DNA of 64,000 nt from Parenemella sanctibonifatiensis (GTDB lineage Bacteria; Actinomycetota; Actinomycetes; Propionibacteriales; Propionibacteriaceae), in contig NZ_NMVJ01000007.1 of NCBI RefSeq assembly GCF_002250565.1, positions 213,713 through 277,712 on the forward strand. The letters are read 5' to 3'. A program made the position numbers and the translations under genes. Positions 23,262 through 31,180 of the stretch are shown piece by piece; position 1 is the stretch's first letter, and each line of letters starts with the position of its first letter. The notes under the pieces were generated by a model. That model worked only from the letters and a program-made list of their open reading frames with translations, did no database searches and was not told the DNA's origin.

Positions 23262-24376
23262 GCACCCCGGAACCCCGTGGTTCGAGTGAGGCATGGCGTA
23301 CCACGCCCGCGATGGCAGCTGCCGATTCCGTCGTCCGGGGCGTGCTGTCGCACGACGCCGCCCGCCCGGTACGCCAGTGGCACTGGGGTCCGGCGCTGCT
23401 CGGCTTCGCGCTGGCGGAATGGGACGACTACACCGGCCGGCAGCAGGCCCGCGGCTGGCTGCGTCGCTACGTCGACCACTACGTCGCGCACGAGCCGACC
23501 ATCGACGCCTCCGACACCGTCGCCCCCGGCCTGGTGACCTGGTCGCTGAATCGGGTCGCGCCCGATGCGGCGTACGAACAACTCACCCGACGCTGCCTGA
23601 GCTACATCGCGACCGCGAAGACGCTGGACAACGGGCTGCCCAACCACCTGGGGCATGGGCCGTGGAATCGGGTCTATCCAGACTCGGTGTGGGTCGACTC
23701 GGTGATGATGTTTTCGGTGTTTCCGGCCCTGGTCGGGCAGGAACGCAACGACGAGGAGCTGATCGACCGGGCCGCCGCGCAGCCGGAGAAGTACGCTGCG
23801 CTGTTGCAAGGGCCCTCGGGTCTGTGGCATCACTCGTGGTGGGCGCCGTCGCGGCTGACCCGGCTGGCCGGGCATCCGGACGGGATGGCCTACCCCTCGC
23901 ATGCCTGGGGGCGGGGCAACGGTTGGGTGGTGGCGGCACTGCCGCGCATCCTCGAGGCGATCGGCTCCGGGCATCCCCGCGCCGAGGCGATTGCCGACCT
24001 GATCGTGACCACCAGTGCCGAACTGCGGCCGCTGCAGCGCGACGACGGCAGCTTTGGGACCTTGCTGCGCGAGCCCGAATCGGACCGAGAGCTGTCGGCG
24101 ACCGCGCTGATCGCGGCAGGCTGGGCCGATGCGATCCGGCTCGGCATCCTGCCGGCGGGGACCTACCGGGAGCCCGCTCGGGCGGCCCTGGCCGCGGTCA
24201 CCGACGCCATCCACGACGGCAAGCACGGCGCCGAGATTCCCGAGATCTCCGGCCCGACCATCCCGCTGCCCTTCCTGCCGCGCGCCGGGTACGCCCGGAT
24301 CCCGCGCGGATCCAACGCGCCCTACGGAGTCGCGGCGTACCTGTGGGCGGCCATGGCGGACGACCGGCTGGGCTGA
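23258..24376 (+). CDS. GH88/GH105-like unsaturated glucuronyl/rhamnogalacturonyl hydrolase
   Basis: A 372-aa protein whose ATG overlaps the stop of the 630-aa gene (ATGA at 23258-23261). It shows the (alpha/alpha)6 pattern of GH105: RVYPDSVWVDSVMMFSVF, where the Asp of WVDS is the family's catalytic acid, then HAWGRGNGWVVAALPRIL and DDGSFGTLL. GH88/105 enzymes remove the unsaturated uronic acid left by polysaccharide lyases. No signal peptide is visible, so it works in the cytoplasm. It is coupled to the unknown protein before it, which may supply its substrate. Confidence 0.8.
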   Translation: MSTPEPRGSSEAWRTTPAMAAADSVVRGVLSHDAARPVRQWHWGPALLGFALAEWDDYTGRQQARGWLRRYVDHYVAHEPTIDASDTVAPGLVTWSLNRVAPDAAYEQLTRRCLSYIATAKTLDNGLPNHLGHGPWNRVYPDSVWVDSVMMFSVFPALVGQERNDEELIDRAAAQPEKYAALLQGPSGLWHHSWWAPSRLTRLAGHPDGMAYPSHAWGRGNGWVVAALPRILEAIGSGHPRAEAIADLIVTTSAELRPLQRDDGSFGTLLREPESDRELSATALIAAGWADAIRLGILPAGTYREPARAALAAVTDAIHDGKHGAEIPEISGPTIPLPFLPRAGYARIPRGSNAPYGVAAYLWAAMADDRLG

Positions 24377-24487
24377 GGCCCGATCATCTCGTTCGACGGT
24401 CGCGTCGACGTCCGGCGGGGTGGTGGGGCGGCGTCCCGCCCACCTACGCGGCTCAGGCCTGCCTTTCCTCTTGATGCGCGGGCCGCT

Positions 24488-24547
24488 CCGGTACGCCCGC
24501 CACACCCCGACACCGCCCCGCCACCCGCCTTTGAGCCGCCGGTCGGG
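24488..24547. repeat. Dispersed intergenic repeat, copy A
   Basis: About 60 bases beginning CCGGTACGCCCGCCACACCCC recur at 29858-29917, with the later part (CCGCCCCGCCA, CCTTTGAG) also shared. It sits in the 210-base gap between the GH105-like gene and the DUF3870 gene. Confidence 0.7.
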
Positions 24548-24574
24548 CGGGAGCAGCCGCAGCCCACCCGGCCC

Positions 24575-24580
24575 TAGACT
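24575..24580 (+). promoter_or_regulatory. Leaderless-type -10 box (TAGACT) for the DUF3870 gene
   Basis: TAGACT is followed by TCCCAC and then the ATG at 24587, with no ribosome site in between. Confidence 0.6.
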
Positions 24581-24586
24581 TCCCAC

Positions 24587-24934
24587 ATGCCGACGATCTA
24601 TCTGACAGGCGAGGCGAAGTCGCCGAGCAACAATCCCATCACCACGCAGTGGGGGCTGTTCTTCGTCGGCCTGGTGGTCAATACTGAGTCCCACGTCATC
24701 GTCGAGGCTGACTGCTCAGCCACGCTCCCGCTGACGATCCGGTTTGTCCGGGAGTTGCTGGAGGGACATTCACTCCTCGAGGATGATGCGCTGATCGAGT
24801 CGATCACCGAGAGGTATCACGGTTCCTCGCAGAAGGCGCTCGCGGCCGCTGTCCGCAACGCCTCGGCGAAGTATCGCGACCTGACGGCCGACCCGACGGC
24901 ACAACCCGATACGCATCCGCCCGCCCGGGACTGA
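24587..24934 (+). CDS. DUF3870 protein
   Basis: A 115-aa cytoplasmic protein beginning PTIYLTGEAKSPSNNPITTQWG. VNTESHVIVEADCSATLPLTI and HGSSQKALAAAVRNASAKY also match the DUF3870 family, including the conserved Cys in ADCSAT. Its biochemical role is not established. It has its own leaderless promoter and is followed at once by an intrinsic terminator. Beyond the terminator come a DUF819 transporter and a dipeptide epimerase, so all three may share transcription if readthrough occurs. Confidence 0.85.
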   Translation: MPTIYLTGEAKSPSNNPITTQWGLFFVGLVVNTESHVIVEADCSATLPLTIRFVRELLEGHSLLEDDALIESITERYHGSSQKALAAAVRNASAKYRDLTADPTAQPDTHPPARD

Positions 24935-24949
24935 ACCGAACCGGAACCA

Positions 24950-25011
24950 GTCGGAAGCACCGCAGACGACGCCCTGCCCGGCGTACGTCCGGCGTTGCTT
25001 CCGACTTTTTT
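24950..25011 (+). terminator. Intrinsic terminator with six-T tract; possible attenuator of the DUF819 operon
   Basis: GTCGGAAGCA (24950-24959) pairs with TGCTTCCGAC (24996-25005), an inner GC-rich part can also pair, and TTTTTT follows directly. It is the best U-tract terminator in the window. Only 37 bases separate it from the DUF819 start, and I see no promoter there, so the next operon may depend on readthrough. Confidence 0.8.
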
Positions 25012-25048
25012 GTTTCTCCAGGCCCGGGTCCGCCCCCAAGGAGCCCCC

Positions 25049-26203
25049 GTGATCACCGACGGCCTGCTGATGCTCGGCGTCCTGCTCGGACTGTCGTGCG
25101 TGTTGATCGTGTTGGAACGCACGACGGAATGGAAGTTCTTCAAGTACGTGCCGGGCATGGTGCTGATGTACCTGCTGTGTGCCGGCCTCAACTCGCTCGG
25201 CGTCTTCAGTCAGGACGACGCGACCCGCGCGCCGATCGGGGAGGTCAAGGACGTCCTGCTGCCGGCGATGATCTTCCTCTTCCTTTTTGGCTGCGACCTG
25301 CGCAAGATCTTCAAACTCGGCCCCAAGCTGCTGCTGACGATGTTCGTGGCCTCGGCCTCACTGTTCATCGGCATGGTCGTCGTGTACGCCATCTTCCAGG
25401 GCGCCCTGCATCCGGAGGCGTGGAAGGTGCTCGGCGCTCTGCTGGCGTCGTGGACCGGCGGCAGCGCCAACATGGTCGCGGTCCAGGACATCCTGCAGGC
25501 ACCGGAGAACATCTTCGGCTATGCCCTCATCACCGACACCATCATGTATTCGGTGTGGCTGATGCTGATGTTTGCCTCGGTCGCCGTCTCGCCGCGCTTC
25601 AACAAGTGGACCAAGGCCGACACCTCCTACCTCGATGCCCACGCCGGCGAGGAGGACGAGGCCGACGCGAAGCCGGTCACCACGGCCTCGCTGGCCATCG
25701 TGATCTTCGGTTCGATCCTGGTGTCCGTCCTCTCGATCTGGATCGGCGGACTGCTGCCCGAATACGGCGAGGTCATCAACGGCACCACCTGGAGCATCCT
25801 CATCGTGTCGGTCGGTGGCCTGCTCGTTGCGCTCACCCCGCTGGGCCGCACGGCCGGATCCAGCGAGGTTGCCAGCCTGATGCTCTTCGTGGTGATCGGG
25901 CAGATCGCCTCCGGCTCGGACTTCTCCGCCATCACCGAGGCGCCGCTCTATCTGCTGGTCGGCGTCCTGGTGCTGATCGTGCACATCGCGATCATGCTGC
26001 TTTATGCCAAGCTCGCGAAGGTCGAGCTCTTCTCGCTGGCGGTCGCCTCGACCGCCAACATCGGCGGCATCGCGTCGGCGCCCGTGGTCGCGAGCGCCTT
26101 CAACCGTCAGCTGGTGCCGGTCGGCGTGCTGTTTGCGCTGATCGGGTCCTTCGCGGGCACCTTCGTCGGCCTCATCGCCGCCCAGCTGATGTCGACGCTG
26201 TGA
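25049..26203 (+). CDS. DUF819 family membrane transporter
   Basis: A 384-aa protein with about ten membrane helices. I use the GTG at 25049, with AAGGAG five bases upstream. It contains LLPAMIFLFLFGCDLRKIFKLG and LLASWTGGSANMVAVQDIL, which are DUF819 (YjcL-like) signatures, a central acidic loop (HAGEEDEADAK), and a mirrored second half ending STANIGGIASAPVVASAF. The family resembles sodium-coupled carriers but its substrates are unproven. Its stop overlaps the start of the dipeptide epimerase (GTGA), so import of a murein peptide such as L-Ala-D-Glu is a reasonable guess. Confidence 0.88.
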   Translation: MITDGLLMLGVLLGLSCVLIVLERTTEWKFFKYVPGMVLMYLLCAGLNSLGVFSQDDATRAPIGEVKDVLLPAMIFLFLFGCDLRKIFKLGPKLLLTMFVASASLFIGMVVVYAIFQGALHPEAWKVLGALLASWTGGSANMVAVQDILQAPENIFGYALITDTIMYSVWLMLMFASVAVSPRFNKWTKADTSYLDAHAGEEDEADAKPVTTASLAIVIFGSILVSVLSIWIGGLLPEYGEVINGTTWSILIVSVGGLLVALTPLGRTAGSSEVASLMLFVVIGQIASGSDFSAITEAPLYLLVGVLVLIVHIAIMLLYAKLAKVELFSLAVASTANIGGIASAPVVASAFNRQLVPVGVLFALIGSFAGTFVGLIAAQLMSTL

Positions 26204-27300
26204 CCGGGCAGCTGCGGGTTGTCGGCGTACGCCAGCATCGGCACCGGGCCGCGCTGCTGCGGCCCTTCGTGACCTCGGCCCGGCGCACCGAGGCCGTGGA
26301 GTACGTCGTCGCCGAGGTGGAGCTGGCCGACGGCAGCATCGGGCAGGGGTCGGCCGCGGAAACGGTGGCGGTGACCGGCGAAACCGCCGATTCGATCCAG
26401 GCCGCGCTGGCCGGGCCGCTGCGCGCCGCGCTCGAGGGTGCGAGCGGGACCGTGACCGAGCTGGCGGCCGTGATCGCCGCAACCGATGCCGGCAGCAGCG
26501 CCCGTGCTGCCCTCGACATCGCCCTGCACGATGCCTGGGCACGGTCGCTGGGCCAGCCGCTCGTGTCGGCGTTGGGAGGCGACCCGGACCTGGTCCTCAC
26601 CAACGACATGACCATCTCGCTCGAGGCCCCCGACGTGATGGCGGGGCACGCCCGGGAGGCGGTTGCCACCGGCGAGGAGATCCTCAAGATCAAGCTGGGC
26701 CGCGACATCGAGGAGGACCGGCGCCGGCTCGCGGCGGTCTGTGAGGCGGCACCGGGCGTACGCCTGCGGCTGGACGCGAATCAGGGCTGGACACCCGAGC
26801 AGGCCATCGAGATCATCAACGGGTTTGCGGCCGGGCCGTGGCCGATCGACCTGGTCGAACAGCCGGTGCCGGCGGCCGACCTCGCCGGGCTGGCCCGGGT
26901 GCGGGCGGCGGTGGAGTTGCCGATCATGGCTGATGAGGCGGTTTGGACGGCGGCCGACGCGCGCCGGATCGTCGAAGCGGAAGCGGCCGACTTGCTCAAC
27001 ATCAAGCTCGCCAAGACCGGCGGTCTGGGTGAGGCGCTCGCGATCGCCGACGTGGCGGCCGAGGCGGGACTGGCCTGCATGGTCGGCGCAATGATGGAGC
27101 CGCGGATCTCGATCACTGCCGCTGCGCACCTGGCCTGCGCACATCCCGCGATCACCATGATCGACCTGGACCCGCCGGCCTGGTTCACCTCGACGGCCCC
27201 GGCCGGTGGATACCGGCAGCAGGGCTCCCAGCTCAGGCTGTTCGGCGGTCCCGGGCTGGGACTGGAAAGGCTGGCGGCCGAGACCGACCTGTCGTCATGA
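26200..27300 (+). CDS. Enolase-superfamily dipeptide (L-Ala-D/L-Glu type) epimerase
   Basis: A 366-aa enzyme starting at a GTG that overlaps the transporter stop. The muconate-lactonising subgroup residues are visible: the KxK base pair in EILKIKLG, metal ligands in RLDANQGW, LVEQPVP and MADEAVW, and the second Lys in NIKLAKTGG. These are the hallmarks of L-Ala-D/L-Glu and related dipeptide epimerases used in murein peptide recycling. Exact dipeptide specificity cannot be read from the sequence. It is translationally coupled to the DUF819 carrier. Confidence 0.9.
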   Translation: MTGQLRVVGVRQHRHRAALLRPFVTSARRTEAVEYVVAEVELADGSIGQGSAAETVAVTGETADSIQAALAGPLRAALEGASGTVTELAAVIAATDAGSSARAALDIALHDAWARSLGQPLVSALGGDPDLVLTNDMTISLEAPDVMAGHAREAVATGEEILKIKLGRDIEEDRRRLAAVCEAAPGVRLRLDANQGWTPEQAIEIINGFAAGPWPIDLVEQPVPAADLAGLARVRAAVELPIMADEAVWTAADARRIVEAEAADLLNIKLAKTGGLGEALAIADVAAEAGLACMVGAMMEPRISITAAAHLACAHPAITMIDLDPPAWFTSTAPAGGYRQQGSQLRLFGGPGLGLERLAAETDLSS

Positions 27301-27314
27301 TGGTCAGCTCGTGG

Positions 27315-27932
27315 TCAGCCCGCGATCGCGGCACCCCGGAAATGAATCGTGTCCTCGAGTGCAGGGATCCGCATCTCGACGGTGATGGCCCCGGCCTGGT
27401 CGTGGGGGACGGCGAACGCGATTGAGGCCGAGATCGACTCGCCGGGGGCAACCTCGTCGCCGAAGCCGGTGCCGTAGTTGCCACCGTGGTCGCGGACCAT
27501 CTGGGCGCCGGTGTCGAACTCCCCATAGAACAGATGCACCACGATGTCGCGCGGGTCGAAGGGTTCGCTGCCGAGGTTGCCGCAGACCACGTCCACGGCA
27601 ACCAACTCGCCATTGGTGCCTTCGGCGCCGTCGGTGGTGCTGTCCGCAGCGGCCAGGGTGGCGCCCTCCACCGAGAAGATCAGACCCTCGGGATACTCGG
27701 CCTGCTGTTCGAACGTGAACTCACTGCCCTGCGGGCTGGTCTCGGGGACCTCGAGCCGGTCATCGGTGGGCTCGGGCACCGGTGTCTTGCCCGGTTCCCC
27801 CGCAGACGGTTCGCCGGTGGGTTGCGGCGCGGAGGTCCCACCGCCGCGACTGGGCGGCGGCTGGGTGGCGCAGGCGGCGAGCGGGACGAGCGCGGCCGCG
27901 CCGAGCGCGCCCAGGAGATGACGACGATCCAT
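27315..27932 (-). CDS. Secreted lipoprotein with DUF4352-like beta domain
   Basis: A 205-aa lipoprotein starting MDRRHLLGALGAAALVPLAAC, with the lipobox Cys at 21. Residues 25-70 are a Pro/Gly/Ser-rich linker. The folded part contains GELVAVDVVCGNLGSEPFDP and VAPGESISASIAFAVP, a pattern found in DUF4352-type immunoglobulin-like domains. The ATG follows TAACCT by seven bases, so it is probably leaderless. It is divergent from the DUF402 gene and convergent with the epimerase gene. The function is unknown; it is probably anchored on the outer face of the membrane. Confidence 0.8.
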   Translation of the reverse strand: MDRRHLLGALGAAALVPLAACATQPPPSRGGGTSAPQPTGEPSAGEPGKTPVPEPTDDRLEVPETSPQGSEFTFEQQAEYPEGLIFSVEGATLAAADSTTDGAEGTNGELVAVDVVCGNLGSEPFDPRDIVVHLFYGEFDTGAQMVRDHGGNYGTGFGDEVAPGESISASIAFAVPHDQAGAITVEMRIPALEDTIHFRGAAIAG

Positions 27933-27939
27933 GGGATTC

Positions 27940-27945
27940 AGGTTA
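27940..27945 (-). promoter_or_regulatory. Leaderless-type -10 box (TAACCT) for the lipoprotein gene
   Basis: TAACCT on the minus strand, seven bases before the ATG at 27932. Only 70 bases separate it from the divergent box at 28016. Confidence 0.6.
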
Positions 27946-28015
27946 GTTGGCTGCACGGCGTACGCCCGGCTGCGAACCGCGCACTGCCGAAACCTGACCC
28001 ACCCGGGGGAAGCGC

Positions 28016-28021
28016 TAGCGT
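28016..28021 (+). promoter_or_regulatory. Leaderless-type -10 box (TAGCGT) for the DUF402 gene
   Basis: TAGCGT is followed by seven bases and the ATG at 28029, without a ribosome site. Confidence 0.6.
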
Positions 28022-28028
28022 GACGCCC

Positions 28029-28706
28029 ATGGATTTGCAGCCGCCCCCGCCCGCGACCGTGCCGGCCGCCCATCTGAGCGGAGTTCCCGGTGGCGAGGTA
28101 CGCCCGCGGCCCGGTGACCGGGTGGCGCTGCGGATGTCGAAATGGGACGGCAGCCCCCACTGGGCCACCGACTTCACCTACCTTGGCCGCGACGAGGCCG
28201 GCCATTGGTTGGGCGGGGCGGTCGGCGAACGGATGTGGCGCCCCGGCGCCGACTTCGGTTCGGCGATCGCGTGGGTGCGGTGCGTACCGGACCTGGAGGG
28301 CTGGATCGCGACGATCGATCAGCCGCCCCACCTGGTGCACCACTACGTCGACATCGCCACGCCGCCGCTGTGGCAGCCGAAGGTTGGCGCCGGTGAGGTT
28401 GCCGCCGAAGGCTGGCTGGTGAGCAGCGTCGACCTCGACCTGGACGTGGTCCGGGACCGGCGGCTGCGCGAGGGACACGACGACGTCGTCTGGGTTGATG
28501 ACCGCGACGAGTTCGCCGAGCATCAGCGCCGCTTCAACTATCCGGCGCCGCTGATCGCGCGCGCCGAATACGACTGCGACACCGTCGAGCAGCGGGTCCG
28601 CGACCGGGTCCACCCCTTTGGTGACTGCGGCGACCGCTGGCTGACCGATTGGGTCGCGGCCGCAGGCCAACCCTGGAATCCGGCACCACCTGAAGGGCAG
28701 CCATGA
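28029..28706 (+). CDS. DUF402 domain protein
   Basis: A 225-aa soluble protein. HHYVDIATPPLW, SSVDLDLDVV and DDRDEFAEHQRRFNYP follow the DUF402 pattern, whose members include nucleoside-diphosphate phosphatases and the RNase-associated FAU-1 type. The metal-binding Asp residues in VDLDLDV and DDRDEF are present. It begins at a leaderless promoter and its stop overlaps the glycerate kinase start (ATGA), so the two are made together. Why a DUF402 protein should accompany glycerate kinase is not clear. Confidence 0.8.
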   Translation: MDLQPPPPATVPAAHLSGVPGGEVRPRPGDRVALRMSKWDGSPHWATDFTYLGRDEAGHWLGGAVGERMWRPGADFGSAIAWVRCVPDLEGWIATIDQPPHLVHHYVDIATPPLWQPKVGAGEVAAEGWLVSSVDLDLDVVRDRRLREGHDDVVWVDDRDEFAEHQRRFNYPAPLIARAEYDCDTVEQRVRDRVHPFGDCGDRWLTDWVAAAGQPWNPAPPEGQP

Positions 28707-29821
28707 AGATCGTTCTGGCTTGCGACGCGTTCAAGGGATCGTTGGGTGCGACCGAGGTGCACCGCGCGCTGGCGGCCGGACTTCCCACTCACACGGTGGT
28801 GTCGCGGCCGATGGCCGACGGTGGTGAAGGCACGGTCGAGGCGCTGATCGAAGCCGGGTGGCAGGAGCGCGCCGTGACGTGTTCCGGGCCCACCGGCGAG
28901 CCTGGCACGGCGCGGTGGGCGTACGCCGACGGGACCGCTGTCGTCGAACTCGCTGACTGCTGTGGCCTGCTGCGGCTACCCGACGGACTCGCCGGGCTGA
29001 CTGCCAGCAGCTGCGGTCTGGGTGAGGCGATGGCCGCCGCGTTGACCGGGCCGGATCCGGTGGAACGGATGGTCGTCGGCATCGGCGGGTCGGCCAGCAC
29101 CGATGCCGGCCTGGGGATGCTCGCCGGCCTCGGGGCACGACTGAGTGATGCGACCGGGGCGCCGATCACGCCCGGGCTCGCCGGAGCGGCGGACCTGATC
29201 GAGGTGGACCTGTCCGCGCTGCCGACGGCTCTGGCTGAGGTCGAACTGGTGGTCGCCGCCGACGTCACCAATCCGCTGCTCGGCCCCAACGGTGCAGCCG
29301 CGATCTATGGGCCGCAGAAGGGGCTGACCGCCGAGCAGATTTCCGGGGCGGATCCGCTGCTGGCCAGGGCTGCAGACCTGGTCGAAGCCGCCACCGACAT
29401 TCGCGGTCTGCCGCGCGGGACATCCGCCGTACGCGAGCGGCCCGGGGCTGGTGCGGCCGGCGGGGTGGGGTTTGCCCTGCTGGCCCTCGGCGCGAGGTTC
29501 CAGCCCGGCGTGGAGCTGGTGGCCGACCTGGTCGGCCTGGCCGAGACGATCAGCGGGGCCGATCTGGTGGTCACCGGTGAGGGAAAGCTGGACCGGCAGA
29601 CGCTGTCGGGGAAGGCGCCGATGGGGGTGGCGCGGCTGGCGCGAGCTTCCGGCGTACCGGTGGTCGCCGTGTGCGGTCGGCTGGACGCCACTCCGACCGA
29701 GGTCACCGAGGCAGGGTTTGCGGCGGCGTACGCGCTGGCCGAGCTGGAGCCCGATCCGCGAGTGTCAATGGCGGAGGCGGGGCGGCTGCTGACGGAGCTG
29801 GCGTCGCGGCTGCTGGGCTGA
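28703..29821 (+). CDS. Glycerate kinase (GarK/GlxK family)
   Basis: A 372-aa enzyme of the type I glycerate kinase family. The N-terminus KIVLACDAFKGSLGATEV, the active-site phrase RPMADGGEGTVEALIEA and VGIGGSASTDAGLGML are diagnostic, as are GPQKGLT and VTGEGKLDRQTLSGKAP later. It phosphorylates D-glycerate, probably to 2-phosphoglycerate, feeding glycolysis. The ATG overlaps the DUF402 stop. Glycerate could come from glyoxylate metabolism or from a mannosylglycerate-type substrate handled by the sugar locus at 7.7-19 kb; the latter is speculative. Confidence 0.95.
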   Translation: MKIVLACDAFKGSLGATEVHRALAAGLPTHTVVSRPMADGGEGTVEALIEAGWQERAVTCSGPTGEPGTARWAYADGTAVVELADCCGLLRLPDGLAGLTASSCGLGEAMAAALTGPDPVERMVVGIGGSASTDAGLGMLAGLGARLSDATGAPITPGLAGAADLIEVDLSALPTALAEVELVVAADVTNPLLGPNGAAAIYGPQKGLTAEQISGADPLLARAADLVEAATDIRGLPRGTSAVRERPGAGAAGGVGFALLALGARFQPGVELVADLVGLAETISGADLVVTGEGKLDRQTLSGKAPMGVARLARASGVPVVAVCGRLDATPTEVTEAGFAAAYALAELEPDPRVSMAEAGRLLTELASRLLG

Positions 29822-29857
29822 GGTCTTCGGCAGGGTTGCCGGTGGTCCAGTTGGGTT

Positions 29858-29917
29858 CCGGTACGCCCGCCACACCCCACGCCGCCCCGCCAGCCGACCT
29901 TTGAGGTGCCGGTTGGC
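29858..29917. repeat. Dispersed intergenic repeat, copy B
   Basis: Second copy of the element at 24488-24547, identical over the first 21 bases and similar to the end after a two-base gap. It lies between the convergent glycerate kinase and MscS genes. Confidence 0.7.
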
Positions 29918-29945
29918 GTGGTTTTCGTACGGAATCGACCCGCAC

Positions 29946-30932
29946 TCAGCCCTCGGGTGGCCCCGTGACCACCCGGGGCACCGGGATGCCGGCTTCCTTG
30001 AGGGCGAGTTCGCCCTGTCGGAGCATCTCGCGTTCGACGCCCCACTGGGCGCCGGGTGCGGTCTTGCAGATCAGGCGTACGGTCAGCTGCCCCGGTGCTG
30101 AGGCGACCACGCCCTGGACCTGCGGGTCCTCGAGCATCGTGGTCGACATCGACGGGTCGTTCTCGTGGATCTGCTTGGCGGCGTTGGCCAGCACCGTGAT
30201 GGCCTGGTCGACGTTGGCGGTGTCGGAGATGAGGAAGTTGACCACGGCCCGTGACCAGCCTTGGGAGTGGTTGCCGACCTCGGTGATCTCGCCGTGCCGG
30301 ATGTACCAGACCTGCCCGTGGAAGTCGCGGATCCGGGTGATGCGCAGGGTCACCTCTTCGACGGTGCCGGAGATGTCGCCGATCTGGACCTGGTCGCCGA
30401 CGCCGTACTGGTCCTCAAGGATCAAGAAGGTGCCCGACAGGAAATCCTTGACCAAACTCTGGGCGCCGAAGGCGATCGCGACACCACCCACGCCGGCGGA
30501 GGCCAGCAGCGGCCCCAGCGGCAACCCCAACACCGACATGATCATGAGGATCGCGACGGTGGTGATGATGATGGTGGACAGGTTGCGCAGCAGCGAGGCG
30601 ACGGTGCGGGTGCGCTGGCTGCCACGGGCGGAGGCCCCCAAATTGGGCAGCTTCACCTTGCCCTTGGCCTTGCCGGTCTGATGGGCATGCCGGGTGGCCC
30701 GGTTCACCGCCACGTCGGTCACCCGCTGGACCGCGATGCTCACCACCCAGCGTGCGGCGAGCGCGACCACCACGATCAGTCCGATCATGATGAGCGAGTC
30801 GGGCCAGACCCAGGTCAGCGGCGAGTCGGGGACATCAATCGGCGGCAGGGTCTGCAGCGGGACCAGTCCGCCGAAGCCTCCGGTGAGGGAGGCCTGGGCA
30901 GGGAGGTGGCCGAGGAATCCGTCGAACGCCAT
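29946..30932 (-). CDS. MscS-family small-conductance mechanosensitive channel
   Basis: A 328-aa protein. Three membrane segments are visible, the third being the glycine/alanine-rich pore helix LLASAGVGGVAIAFGAQSLVKDFLSG that defines MscS. The cytoplasmic beta domain follows (ILEDQYGVGDQVQIGDISGTVEEVTLRITRIRD), then the alpha/beta vestibule. A basic stretch (QTGKAKGKVKLP) precedes the second core helix. The protein opens under membrane tension to release solutes on osmotic downshock. The ATG at 30932 follows TAAGCT by seven bases. It is a single gene. Confidence 0.95.
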   Translation of the reverse strand: MAFDGFLGHLPAQASLTGGFGGLVPLQTLPPIDVPDSPLTWVWPDSLIMIGLIVVVALAARWVVSIAVQRVTDVAVNRATRHAHQTGKAKGKVKLPNLGASARGSQRTRTVASLLRNLSTIIITTVAILMIMSVLGLPLGPLLASAGVGGVAIAFGAQSLVKDFLSGTFLILEDQYGVGDQVQIGDISGTVEEVTLRITRIRDFHGQVWYIRHGEITEVGNHSQGWSRAVVNFLISDTANVDQAITVLANAAKQIHENDPSMSTTMLEDPQVQGVVASAPGQLTVRLICKTAPGAQWGVEREMLRQGELALKEAGIPVPRVVTGPPEG

Positions 30933-30939
30933 GGCGGCC

Positions 30940-30945
30940 AGCTTA
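30940..30945 (-). promoter_or_regulatory. Leaderless-type -10 box (TAAGCT) for the MscS gene
   Basis: TAAGCT on the minus strand, seven bases before the ATG at 30932, with no ribosome site between. Confidence 0.6.
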
Positions 30946-31040
30946 GGTCAGCGCGCCCCGTACGCCAGCCCTCACCTCGTCTCGACAGCCGGGGGTGATT
31001 CGGGGCAAGATGTGCCGTACGCCCCGCCGGGCGGACGTGA

Positions 31041-31180
31041 TTGGTGACACATCCATTGACCACGTACGATGGTGGGGCCTGACTGGCACCACCCAAGCTC
31101 TCATGAACGCCGATTGCGTCTGCAGGGCGCTGGCAATGGCAGTCAATGCGGCGACTCCGGTCGTCGCCGGTAGGAGAATT
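31041..31180 (+). promoter_or_regulatory. Promoter and ~100-base leader of the TerC gene
   Basis: TTGGTG (31041) and TACGAT (31065) form a promoter with an 18-base spacer. The transcript would begin near 31077 and carry about 104 bases before the TerC ATG, ending in a hairpin (CGGCGAC with GTCGCCG) just ahead of the AGGAGA ribosome site. TerC genes in many bacteria carry the yybP-ykoY manganese riboswitch, but I do not see its conserved core here. Confidence 0.4.

Noticed and set aside
31077-31180. yybP-ykoY manganese riboswitch before TerC
   Set aside because: The conserved loops of that riboswitch could not be found in the leader.
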